Positions 34,958 to 42,589 of a DNA stretch of 64,000 nucleotides are shown piece after piece. Where the stretch lies: positions 1-64,000 of the forward strand of contig SHUT01000003.1 of NCBI GenBank assembly GCA_009691255.1. Direction: 5' to 3'. The position numbers were made by a program, and so were the translations under genes. Positions within the stretch are counted from its first letter, which is position 1; each line of letters starts with the position of its first letter. The DNA comes from Ilumatobacteraceae bacterium. GTDB taxonomy: Bacteria > Actinomycetota > Acidimicrobiia > Acidimicrobiales > Ilumatobacteraceae. Under the pieces are notes generated by a model. That model saw nothing but the letters and a program-made list of their open reading frames with translations. It ran no database searches and had not been told where the DNA came from.

Positions 34958-36169
34958 TTAACCTTTCACGAGTTCGCGCCACGGCAGATTGCGATCTACC
35001 GATGGCTCTCGCGGTAATCCAAGACCGCGCTCACCGATGATATTTTGTTGAATTTCATTTGTTCCGCCACCAAGACGTATTGCGAATTGACTCAACAGAC
35101 GGTGTTGCCATTCGCCATTATCAATGACATTGTCTCCCCATAACATTGCGTCAGCCCCTAGAACTTCCATCGCGGTATCCATTGTTTTTTCCCAATGACG
35201 AGCGTATGCCAATTTCATAACAAACATTTCAGGGCCGGGTATTAGTCCGAGTGATGATGCTGTGCGCAGGCGGTAGCCCAAGTACGACAGTGTTTGAGCG
35301 CGAGTATATGCGGCGGCGAGCTTTTGGCGCACAACAGGGTCTTGAGTGCGCCCCAGCTTTTGGGCAGTTTCAATTAGCGCTTCAACGGTCCAAGAACTTC
35401 CGCCACCGCCGATGAATGCTCGCTCGCTTGTCAAGGTCGTGTTGGCAACAGCCCATCCGTTGTTAACTTGGCCCAATACGTTGGCAGCCGGAATTCGAAC
35501 ATCGGACAAAAACACCTCATTGAAATGAGCCACGCCAGTGATTTGTACAAGTGGTCGCACTTCGATTCCGGCTGATTTCATGTCAACAATAAAATAAGTA
35601 ATGCCTTTGTGTTTTGGTGACTCTGGCTCGGTGCGAGTGAGCAAGATTCCGTAGTCAGAAAATTGACCAAAAGATGTCCAGACCTTTTGACCATTTACAA
35701 TCCAGGTGTCGCCATCGAGCACGGCGCGTGTGCCGATGTTTGCTAAGTCGCTGCCAGCGTTTGGTTCGCTGAACAATTGGCACCACACATGGTCACCGCG
35801 CAGCATCGGCGCTAAAAACTCCGCATGCTGTTGTGGTGTGCCGTGGGCCATCAACGTGGGGCCCACCATGCCCAGACTGACGGCAAATGAACCGGTCGCT
35901 ACATCGAATTTAGATTGCTCTTCCGCAAAAATTGAGGCTTGCAAACTGGTGCCGCCTCGTCCGCCAAATTGTTTAGGCCAAGAAATACCAGCCCAGCCGT
36001 TGTCGTACAAAACGTGCTGCCATTTCTTGCAGGCCACGACATGTCCACCAAGGTCATCATGCCAATTGGCAACATCGTCAGAGCGCAGGGATGCATGTTG
36101 ACTGAGCCATGTGCGAGCCTGATCTCGAAAGATGGCTTCTGCGGCTGAGTCTCCGATCTGCATTGACAT
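34958..36169 (-). CDS. chsE2: ChsE2/FadE29-like acyl-CoA dehydrogenase subunit
   Basis: About 403 residues from ATG 36169 (track begins at TTG 36181). FAD/substrate loop CQLFSEPNAGSDLA, IVNGQKVWTSFGQFSDYGILLTRT, a candidate catalytic Glu in TLTSERAF, and the C-terminal GGGTNEIQQNIIGERGLGLPRE are present. It is the catalytic-type partner of the short dehydrogenase at 32862. First gene of the igr-like operon; the 21-bp palindrome lies 54 bases upstream. Order here is chsE2-chsH2-chsE1-chsH1-ltp2-cyp125, a shuffled version of the mycobacterial igr order. Confidence 0.88.
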   Translation of the reverse strand: MSMQIGDSAAEAIFRDQARTWLSQHASLRSDDVANWHDDLGGHVVACKKWQHVLYDNGWAGISWPKQFGGRGGTSLQASIFAEEQSKFDVATGSFAVSLGMVGPTLMAHGTPQQHAEFLAPMLRGDHVWCQLFSEPNAGSDLANIGTRAVLDGDTWIVNGQKVWTSFGQFSDYGILLTRTEPESPKHKGITYFIVDMKSAGIEVRPLVQITGVAHFNEVFLSDVRIPAANVLGQVNNGWAVANTTLTSERAFIGGGGSSWTVEALIETAQKLGRTQDPVVRQKLAAAYTRAQTLSYLGYRLRTASSLGLIPGPEMFVMKLAYARHWEKTMDTAMEVLGADAMLWGDNVIDNGEWQHRLLSQFAIRLGGGTNEIQQNIIGERGLGLPREPSVDRNLPWRELVKG

Positions 36170-36222
36170 GTGTTGTCCCAACTTCAGGCGGAGAAACGCT
36201 CTCTGAGGCCTGTCCTGTATCG

Positions 36223-36243
36223 TTTCTGACAGTCTGTCAGAAA
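36223..36243. promoter_or_regulatory. 21-bp palindromic operator, site 1 (igr-like operon / LLM gene)
   Basis: Perfect inverted repeat: half-sites TTTCTGACA and TGTCAGAAA flank three bases, extended by one more matching pair (G/C) outside and one inside. It lies in the divergent region between the ChsE2-like start (54 bases away) and the LLM start (48 bases away). The best of four related sites in this window (others at 39933, 51768, 59384). Confidence 0.8.
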
Positions 36244-36290
36244 CAAGCCGTACAACGGAAATGGAGCGAACCCATGCTAGGAATAGCCGT

Positions 36291-37196
36291 ATGAAGTTTT
36301 GGTGCGCAAGTGCGTTTATGGATACCCGTCAACTAGTCAAGGTGGCCACCATCCTTGATCAGTCGGGTTATCACGGCCTGATGGTGTCTGATCACCTGGT
36401 CTACCCGCAACATTTGGTGAGCAAGTACCCATACTCGCCCCACGAAGATGGGCGGCCAATGTGGGAGCCAAGTGCCTCGTGGCCAGACCCCTGGGTGCTG
36501 ATTGGTGCGATGAGTGCTGTGACAACACGACTGCATTTCAATACCAACATCTATGTGGCTCCGCATCGTCCACTTGTGCAGTTGGCCAAAGAAGTATCGA
36601 CGGCAGCAGTAATTTCATCAGATCGCGTTGCTCTTGGTGTCGGGGCTGGATGGATGAAAGAGGAGTTCGACCTGCAGGGTGTTGATTTTTCGACACGCGG
36701 TAAACGACTCAATGAAATGATTCCGGCTCTCCGTGCGCTCTGGAAAGGCGGATGGGTGGAGTGGCATGGTGATTTCTACGATGTTCCGGCCTGCACGATT
36801 GAACCGCACACTGATGTTGCTATCCCGATCTATGGCGGAGGCCATACCAATGCTGCGCTAAAGCGCGCTGCAAAATATTGCGATGGATGGATTGGCAACG
36901 CGTATCCGTGGGATGAGGCCGCTAACTATGTGGGCAAGCTAAAAAGTTTTTTGCATGAGTTCGGTCGCGACAATGATGACTTTGACATCATCTGTGGTTT
37001 GTACGCACTTCCTGCACCAGACTTGTATCGGCGCGCAGAAGAAGAACTCGGCATCACGGGCACAATGTGCATGCCGTGGGCTCTTGATCAAAATGTGAGC
37101 AAGGGCGAGATGAGCGGTCTTACTCAGAGCGCTGATGTTTATCGACCGTCAATCGAAAAATTTGCTGAAGAGATATTGTCTAAGGCGCAAAACTGA
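36291..37196 (+). CDS. LLM-class (probably F420-dependent) oxidoreductase
   Basis: 301 residues from ATG 36291 (MKFWCASAFMD), with CTAGGAA upstream; the track start at 36261 is less likely. Luciferase-like TIM barrel: GYHGLMVSDHLVYPQ, TNIYVAPHRPLVQLAKEVSTAAV, LGVGAGWMKEEFDLQG and IPIYGGGHTNAALKRAA. Shares operator site 1 with the igr-like operon, so it is probably co-regulated and may carry out an F420-linked redox step on the same substrate. Converges on the CoA-transferase gene, with 7 bases between stops. Confidence 0.9.
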   Translation: MKFWCASAFMDTRQLVKVATILDQSGYHGLMVSDHLVYPQHLVSKYPYSPHEDGRPMWEPSASWPDPWVLIGAMSAVTTRLHFNTNIYVAPHRPLVQLAKEVSTAAVISSDRVALGVGAGWMKEEFDLQGVDFSTRGKRLNEMIPALRALWKGGWVEWHGDFYDVPACTIEPHTDVAIPIYGGGHTNAALKRAAKYCDGWIGNAYPWDEAANYVGKLKSFLHEFGRDNDDFDIICGLYALPAPDLYRRAEEELGITGTMCMPWALDQNVSKGEMSGLTQSADVYRPSIEKFAEEILSKAQN

Positions 37197-37203
37197 TTGC
37201 TTG

Positions 37204-38445
37204 TTAACCCAAGGCACCAGTTGCGCGCAGAGCAGCAATAGCAGCAGCATCAAGACCAAGAATATTTTTTAGGACGTCATCGGTGTGTTCGCCATTTGTT
37301 GGTGCCATTGTCGGCATTGGCAGTTCTTCGCCCAGCACATGCAGTGGCAATAAAAGCTGTTCGCAGCCGAGTTGTTCGGTGCTTCCCCATGTGAATCGGT
37401 TCTTAAACTGTGCGTCGTCCATAACTGTTTGAGGTGTATTGACGGGCGCGATTGTGGTGTTGTGTTCGTCAGCAAACAACAACCATTGCGCCGTTGTTTT
37501 AGTTTTAAAGATTTCGCGCAATTGGGTCTGTAACGCCGTGTTTCCTCTTGCGTGATCGGCGTAGGTGCTGCCTGGAAATGCTTCAAATAGGTCATCACGG
37601 CCGATTCCATGGCAGAAGTTTTTCCAAAAACTTTGTTCGCTTGCCATGAACAACACGTATCCATCTTGAGACGCATAAAACTGGTACCGCACGCCTTCCC
37701 ACATGCCGCCAAGTCCGGGTGCTCTGCGCTCAAAATTATCGCTGGAGTTTCCAGTGACCTCGCTCTGTGGACGCTCGTAGGCTTTGTGGGTCTCGATGCG
37801 ATACCAATCAAAATAGGCGGCCGAGTCGCTCTGGGCGATCTCCATGCATGCTGGTTTACCAGTCGTTCGCGCCCGCACGAGGGCTGCCATGATTGACATT
37901 GCTGCAAACGCAGGACCCGCAGTAATGCCGATATTTGTTTGTGCAGGGATGCGTGCAAAGCCTTCGTCATCAATAACTGGGGCAATCGTTCCGGACCACG
38001 CATCATAAGCAACACCATGACTTGCTAAATCGCGATATGGCCCAGTTGCCCCGTAACCAGAGATCGTGCAGAACACAATTTTGGGCTGAAGTTGTTTGAG
38101 ACGCTCAAAGCCAAGGCCCATTTTGTCTAAGAAACCTGGCCGCATCGCCTCAATGACTACGTCGGCCGAACGCACAAGGTCTTCGAAGATGGCGATTGCT
38201 TCTGGTGTTTTTAGATTGAGTGTCACTGATTTCTTGCCACGATTAATGTGTAAGTGCAATAAAGATGAACCCTCAACGATGGGCCATGTCATTTGCCGTA
38301 CGTAGTCACCAGCAGGGGATTCCACTTTGATGACTTCAGCCCCAAAGTCAACAAGGTGTCCACCTAATGCAGCAGGACCAAGCAAGGAGCACTCAATAAC
38401 ACGAACACCTGCCAAGAATCCGGAGTTAATCGACTCAGAAGTCAT
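37204..38445 (-). CDS. CaiB/BaiF family III CoA-transferase
   Basis: 413 residues from ATG 38445; the track start at 38511 lies inside the ALDH. The N-terminal LAGVRVIECS, FGAEVIKVESPAGDYVR, NRGKKSVTLNL and the motif YGATGPYRDLASHGVAYDAWSG, whose Asp is the expected acyl-enzyme carboxylate, mark the family. It would move CoA between carboxylic acids or act as a racemase-type member (AMACR), which is relevant because cholesterol side-chain breakdown needs epimerisation at C25. It follows the ALDH stop by 4 bases, so the two form an operon behind operator site 2. Confidence 0.88.
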   Translation of the reverse strand: MTSESINSGFLAGVRVIECSLLGPAALGGHLVDFGAEVIKVESPAGDYVRQMTWPIVEGSSLLHLHINRGKKSVTLNLKTPEAIAIFEDLVRSADVVIEAMRPGFLDKMGLGFERLKQLQPKIVFCTISGYGATGPYRDLASHGVAYDAWSGTIAPVIDDEGFARIPAQTNIGITAGPAFAAMSIMAALVRARTTGKPACMEIAQSDSAAYFDWYRIETHKAYERPQSEVTGNSSDNFERRAPGLGGMWEGVRYQFYASQDGYVLFMASEQSFWKNFCHGIGRDDLFEAFPGSTYADHARGNTALQTQLREIFKTKTTAQWLLFADEHNTTIAPVNTPQTVMDDAQFKNRFTWGSTEQLGCEQLLLPLHVLGEELPMPTMAPTNGEHTDDVLKNILGLDAAAIAALRATGALG

Positions 38446-38449
38446 AACG

Positions 38450-39916
38450 TCACCCAGGCCAAACGATGGATTGCATCTCGGTGTAGGCATGGAGTCCGAA
38501 TTCTCCGCCATCGCGTCCGACGCCGCTCAATTTGAATCCACCAAAAGGTGTCTCTGGATTTCGTTGTGCGGTGTTGACCCCGACATTGCCGCTGCGTAAA
38601 AGACGAGCCACGCGGTATGCGCGAGCAGTGTCTTTGCTAAAGACATAGTCATATAAACCAAAGTCTGTTCCGTTGGCAATCGAGATTGCTTCTTCTTCGT
38701 CATCAAAAGGCAGAACCACAACGACTGGTCCAAAAATTTCTTCTTGCACCGGTGTCATGTCAGGGCGACAGTCTGCCAACAAGGTTGGAGCCACATAGAA
38801 ACCACGTTCCATATGACTCGGACGACGACCATCAACGACAATGGTGGCGCCCTGTTGCGCGCCAGTGGCAATGTATCCGTCGATGCGATCACGCTGTATT
38901 GCTGAAATAACTGGACCAACCATTGTGTCTGCAGCAGTGGGATCTCCGACTTTGAGAGATCGTGCCGCACCAGCAAGTTTTTCTACTAGCTCGTCATATT
39001 TACTGCGGTGCACGATGGCGCGTGTCGGGGCTGTACAAATCTGTCCGCTGTGAAAACCCCAGACGCTAGCGATTCCGCCAACAGCAGTGGCGATGTCGGC
39101 GTCGTCAAAGACAAGCGCAGCACCTTTGCCCCCAAGTTCAAGCAAGAGTCGTTTCATGGTCAGTGAGCCAGCAGCAAAAATTCGTTGGCCAATGGCGGTG
39201 CTGCCAGTGAATGACACCATGTCAACATCGCGAGTCTCTGTTAGAACTGCGGCTGGCTCTGGTTTAGACGAAGTGATGATGTTGACTACGCCTGGTGGGA
39301 AGCCGATTTCGTGCATGATCTCAACAAGTTCGATGACTGCGAGCGGATCTTGTGGTGCAGGCTTGATTACAACAGTGCAACCCATCGCCAACGCCGGTGC
39401 AATTTTTCCGGCAACGTTAACGACTGGAAAGTTATAGGGAGAAATACAGGCGACAACACCAACAGGTTGACGATTAATGACAGCGCCAATCAATCCGCCG
39501 GGGGCGAGAGGTGTTGCCAGCGTTGCTGATGGCGGTAGCGGAATATCAAATGACTTGGCAGCAGCTTTTGCATAACGAGCGAATCGCTCAACAGCGACGG
39601 GTACTTGCATGCGCGAACCAACGGTTGCTGTCGCGCCAGTCTCGGAAATAATTAAGGGCACTAAATCACTGGCACGTTCTTGCAGTCGCACGGACACGGC
39701 GTGCAAAAGGCGAGCACGTTCTTCTGGTGCCGTGGCAGCCCATTTTGGAAACGCCTCGCGAGCAGCACGAGCGGCCTGCAGGGCCTGATCGACAGACGCT
39801 TCGGGGGCGTGTCCGACAATGGTCTCGGTGGCCGGGTTAATAATGGGAGAAGTGCCAAGGGCACCCTTGACCCATTGTCCCCCGATGAGTAACTTGTAGG
39901 TCTTTGGATTGGTCAT
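38450..39916 (-). CDS. Aldehyde dehydrogenase (NAD(P)+)
   Basis: 488 residues. Complete ALDH: VACISPYNFPVVNVAGK, cofactor loop SFTGSTAIGQ, base Glu in LLELGGKGA, nucleophile Cys in FHSGQICTAPTR and C-terminal FGGFKLSGVGRDGG. ATG 39916 with TTGAGGCGC upstream; operator site 2 begins 17 bases before the start, so a bound repressor would block the promoter. Could oxidise a side-chain aldehyde formed by P450 action, which is inference. Different in sequence from the ALDH at 22720. Confidence 0.92.
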   Translation of the reverse strand: MTNPKTYKLLIGGQWVKGALGTSPIINPATETIVGHAPEASVDQALQAARAAREAFPKWAATAPEERARLLHAVSVRLQERASDLVPLIISETGATATVGSRMQVPVAVERFARYAKAAAKSFDIPLPPSATLATPLAPGGLIGAVINRQPVGVVACISPYNFPVVNVAGKIAPALAMGCTVVIKPAPQDPLAVIELVEIMHEIGFPPGVVNIITSSKPEPAAVLTETRDVDMVSFTGSTAIGQRIFAAGSLTMKRLLLELGGKGAALVFDDADIATAVGGIASVWGFHSGQICTAPTRAIVHRSKYDELVEKLAGAARSLKVGDPTAADTMVGPVISAIQRDRIDGYIATGAQQGATIVVDGRRPSHMERGFYVAPTLLADCRPDMTPVQEEIFGPVVVVLPFDDEEEAISIANGTDFGLYDYVFSKDTARAYRVARLLRSGNVGVNTAQRNPETPFGGFKLSGVGRDGGEFGLHAYTEMQSIVWPG

Positions 39917-39932
39917 AGCGCCTCAATGGTAC

Positions 39933-39953
39933 AATCTGACACACCGTCAGATT
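39933..39953. promoter_or_regulatory. 21-bp palindromic operator, site 2
   Basis: Half-sites AATCTGACA and CGTCAGATT around a three-base centre. It lies between the divergent ALDH/CoA-transferase operon and the amidohydrolase/crotonase/FadH/FadD17 operon. The ORF track runs the amidohydrolase through it, but that gene's better start is 40037, so the site is intergenic. Confidence 0.75.
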
Positions 39954-40036
39954 TCATTGGCTGGAAGATGACGGCTAGTTACAACGGCCCGATGGCCGCC
40001 AAAACGATGAAAAGGACACAACTTGAGGGGCCCAGA

Positions 40037-41758
40037 ATGCTTGACCATCTGATCACAGGAGCAACAATCGTTGATGGCACCGGTGCCTCTGGTCGTCGGG
40101 GTGATATCGGAATCAAAGACGGACGCATTGTCGTAGTGGGAACCACAGATGAACCTGCCCAGAATGTGATTGACGCAACAGGAATGGTTGTTGCACCCGG
40201 ATTTATCGACCCACATACGCACTACGACGCGCAATTGCTTTGGGACCCAATGGCAACACCATCGAGTTTTCATGGCGTCACAACAGTGATTGGTGGCAAC
40301 TGTGGATTCACTCTTGCACCACTCAAGCCAGGTGACGGTGATTACTTGCGCAAGATGATGTCAAAAGTTGAAGGAATGCCGTTGCCTGCACTCGAACACG
40401 GAACAGATTGGTCATGGGAAACTTTTGCAGATTTCTTGCAACGCTTCGAAGGAAACATTGCTGTTAACGCAGGCTTCTTGGTGGGACATTGCGCAATCAG
40501 GCGATACGCAATGGGCCTTGATGCGGTCGGTAGTCCTGCTGACGCTAAACAAATTGTTGGAATGCGCGCGGAGTTGGCAAAAGCAATTGAAGCGGGTGCG
40601 CTCGGATTTTCATTTACGAACTCAACATCACACTCAGACGGAGAAGGTGAGCCAGTCGCAAGCCGATGGGCGACACATGACGAGTTAATCGCGCTCTGCG
40701 AAGAAACCGGAAAATATCCAGGAACAACTCTAGAAGGAATCGTTCCTGGCTGCCTAGACACATTTTCTGATGACGAGATCGACCTACTGGCCAAGATGAG
40801 CGCTATTGCCAACAGACCAATGAACTGGAATGTGCTCACTGTTGATTCACGAGAGCCTGATCGTGTGCCACGCCAACTGCAAGCAGCTGCAAGAGCTAAA
40901 GAACTTGGTGGGCGAGTCGTAGCACTCACGATGCCGATCCAAGTGCCAATGAATATGTCGTTTCTGAATTTTTGTGGTTTGTGGTTGATGCCTCACTGGA
41001 ACGACATAATGGCTGGCACTGTGGCGCAACGCATTAAACGCCTGCAAGACCCCGATACGCGGATCAAATTGTTGGAGTGGAGCCTGTCCAAAGAAGCGGG
41101 TGTATTCCGGCGTCTTGCAGATTGGGCTGACTACATCATTGGCGACACATTTGCTGAAGTAAATGCTGGTCTTTCTGGTCGTAGCGTACGCGATATTGCC
41201 AACGAGCGACAAACATCAGCCTTTGGAACTCTGCTTGACATTGTGATTGCCGATGAGTTGCGCACCGTGTTGTGGCCAACACCTCAAGATAACGATGCAG
41301 AGTCGTGGCGGATGCGTGCCGAACTATGGCTTGATGACCGCGCCATGATCGGTGGATCTGATGCAGGAGCACATCTTGATCGGATGTGTGGTGCTCCGTA
41401 TCCAACCAAGTTTCTCAATGATTGTCTGCATGGTCACAAACTCATCAGCATGGAAATAGCGGTGAAACTTATGACCTCTGATCCTGCGGCATTGTTTGGG
41501 CTCAAAGATCGCGGAGTCTTGCGCGTTGGTGCGCTAGCTGATGTTGTTGTGTTCGATCCCGCAACCGTGGGCAGCCAAGAGCCTCGCTTGGTGACCGACT
41601 TGCCCGGAAACTCGGCACGACTCACCGCTGACTCTGTCGGAATGCATCATGTCTTTGTCAATGGTGTCGCAATTTTGCGTGACGGCATTGCCACAGGCGC
41701 AACACCCGGAACAGTACTTAAATCTGGTCGCGATACCGAGACCGTAACGGCACGATAG
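40037..41758 (+). CDS. Amidohydrolase, N-acyl-D-amino-acid deacylase-like
   Basis: 573 residues from ATG 40037, which has GAGGGG six bases upstream. Urease-type amidohydrolase: LDHLITGATIVDGTG, the metal-binding VAPGFIDPHTHYDAQLLWDP, a further candidate NGG/NCGF loop, GHCAIRRYAMG and the late GGSDAGAHLDRM with the catalytic Asp, ending in the small beta-domain ADVVVFDPATV. D-aminoacylase, dihydroorotase-like and lactonase-like enzymes share this architecture. In this setting it could hydrolyse a lactone, lactam or ring intermediate rather than an amino acid derivative; not determinable from sequence. First gene of a five-gene plus-strand run. Confidence 0.87.
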   Translation: MLDHLITGATIVDGTGASGRRGDIGIKDGRIVVVGTTDEPAQNVIDATGMVVAPGFIDPHTHYDAQLLWDPMATPSSFHGVTTVIGGNCGFTLAPLKPGDGDYLRKMMSKVEGMPLPALEHGTDWSWETFADFLQRFEGNIAVNAGFLVGHCAIRRYAMGLDAVGSPADAKQIVGMRAELAKAIEAGALGFSFTNSTSHSDGEGEPVASRWATHDELIALCEETGKYPGTTLEGIVPGCLDTFSDDEIDLLAKMSAIANRPMNWNVLTVDSREPDRVPRQLQAAARAKELGGRVVALTMPIQVPMNMSFLNFCGLWLMPHWNDIMAGTVAQRIKRLQDPDTRIKLLEWSLSKEAGVFRRLADWADYIIGDTFAEVNAGLSGRSVRDIANERQTSAFGTLLDIVIADELRTVLWPTPQDNDAESWRMRAELWLDDRAMIGGSDAGAHLDRMCGAPYPTKFLNDCLHGHKLISMEIAVKLMTSDPAALFGLKDRGVLRVGALADVVVFDPATVGSQEPRLVTDLPGNSARLTADSVGMHHVFVNGVAILRDGIATGATPGTVLKSGRDTETVTAR

Positions 41759-41766
41759 GAACCACT

Positions 41767-42588
41767 ATGACCACCGAGACTGATGATCTGCTGTACACCG
41801 TTATTAATGGAGTTGCGCGCGTCACGCTAAATCGGCCCGACGCCGCAAACTCAATTACCCCAGATCAACGAAACCGATTGATTGAACTTTTCGCTCAAGC
41901 ATCTGCAGATCTCAATGTTCGTGTGGTTGTTCTGAGCGCTACTGGAAAACATTTTTGCACCGGTGCTGATTTGCGAGTGTCTCGCATTGAAGAAACTTCT
42001 CGACCTGACGGTGCTCCTGAACGTACCGTTGGCGATGTTGGTCGCAATATTAAAAATGGTGCGCAGCGGTTGATTATGTCAATCATGGATTGTGAAAAAC
42101 CAGTAATTGCAGCAGTCAATGGCACTGCCGCTGGTATCGGTGCGCACATTGCATTTGCATGTGATCTGATTATTGCTGTCGATACAGCGCGATTCATCGA
42201 AGTCTTTGTGCGACGCGGCATTACCCCTGATGGTGGAGGTGCCTATTTATTGCCGCGCATGATTGGTTTAGCGAAAGCAAAAGAACTGATCTTCTTCGGA
42301 GATGATCTATCTGCACCTGATGCTGAGCGCATTGGTCTTATTAATCGGGCCGTGAGTGCCGATCAGTTCAGTGGCGTCGTCGACGAATGGGCTGGTCGTT
42401 TGGCAATTGCGCCCACCAAAGCGTTGTCGTTGGCAAAAGGCCTTCTGAATAGTTCACTTGATGTAGATCGCACAACGGCGTTTGATCAAGAAGCATGGGC
42501 TCAAGAACTGGCATCACGAACCGAAGATTTCAACGAGGGCGTTCAGGCTTTCATCCAGAGACGTGACCCAACATTTAGAGGTTGGTGA
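41767..42588 (+). CDS. Enoyl-CoA hydratase/isomerase (crotonase) family protein
   Basis: 273 residues. Oxyanion-hole segments HFCTGADLRVSR and NGTAAGIGAHIAFACD; the Glu normally in the second segment is replaced (GIGAHIA). Catalytic acids may instead be in FIEVFVRRGITPDGGGAYLLP, where FIEVF and PDGG place Glu and Asp as in some dienoyl-CoA isomerases. An isomerase or ring-opening hydrolase role therefore seems likelier than simple hydration. Starts 8 bases after the amidohydrolase stop. Confidence 0.88.
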   Translation: MTTETDDLLYTVINGVARVTLNRPDAANSITPDQRNRLIELFAQASADLNVRVVVLSATGKHFCTGADLRVSRIEETSRPDGAPERTVGDVGRNIKNGAQRLIMSIMDCEKPVIAAVNGTAAGIGAHIAFACDLIIAVDTARFIEVFVRRGITPDGGGAYLLPRMIGLAKAKELIFFGDDLSAPDAERIGLINRAVSADQFSGVVDEWAGRLAIAPTKALSLAKGLLNSSLDVDRTTAFDQEAWAQELASRTEDFNEGVQAFIQRRDPTFRGW

Positions 42589-42589
42589 A

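Noticed and set aside
36170-36290. Mycobacterial KstR box in front of the igr-like operon
   Set aside because: No AACnnGTT core is visible in the gap; the only strong palindrome is the TCTGACA-type site.
37269-38018. 249-residue minus-strand ORF overlapping the CoA-transferase
   Set aside because: Frame-shifted reading of the CaiB-family gene with no recognisable motif.
39926-40036. N-terminal 37-residue extension of the amidohydrolase in the ORF track
   Set aside because: It reads through operator site 2 and lacks similarity to the family; ATG 40037 has a good ribosome site.
40342-40929. 195-residue minus-strand ORF
   Set aside because: Shadow of the amidohydrolase at 40037, which has clear motifs and a ribosome site; no family features in the antisense frame.
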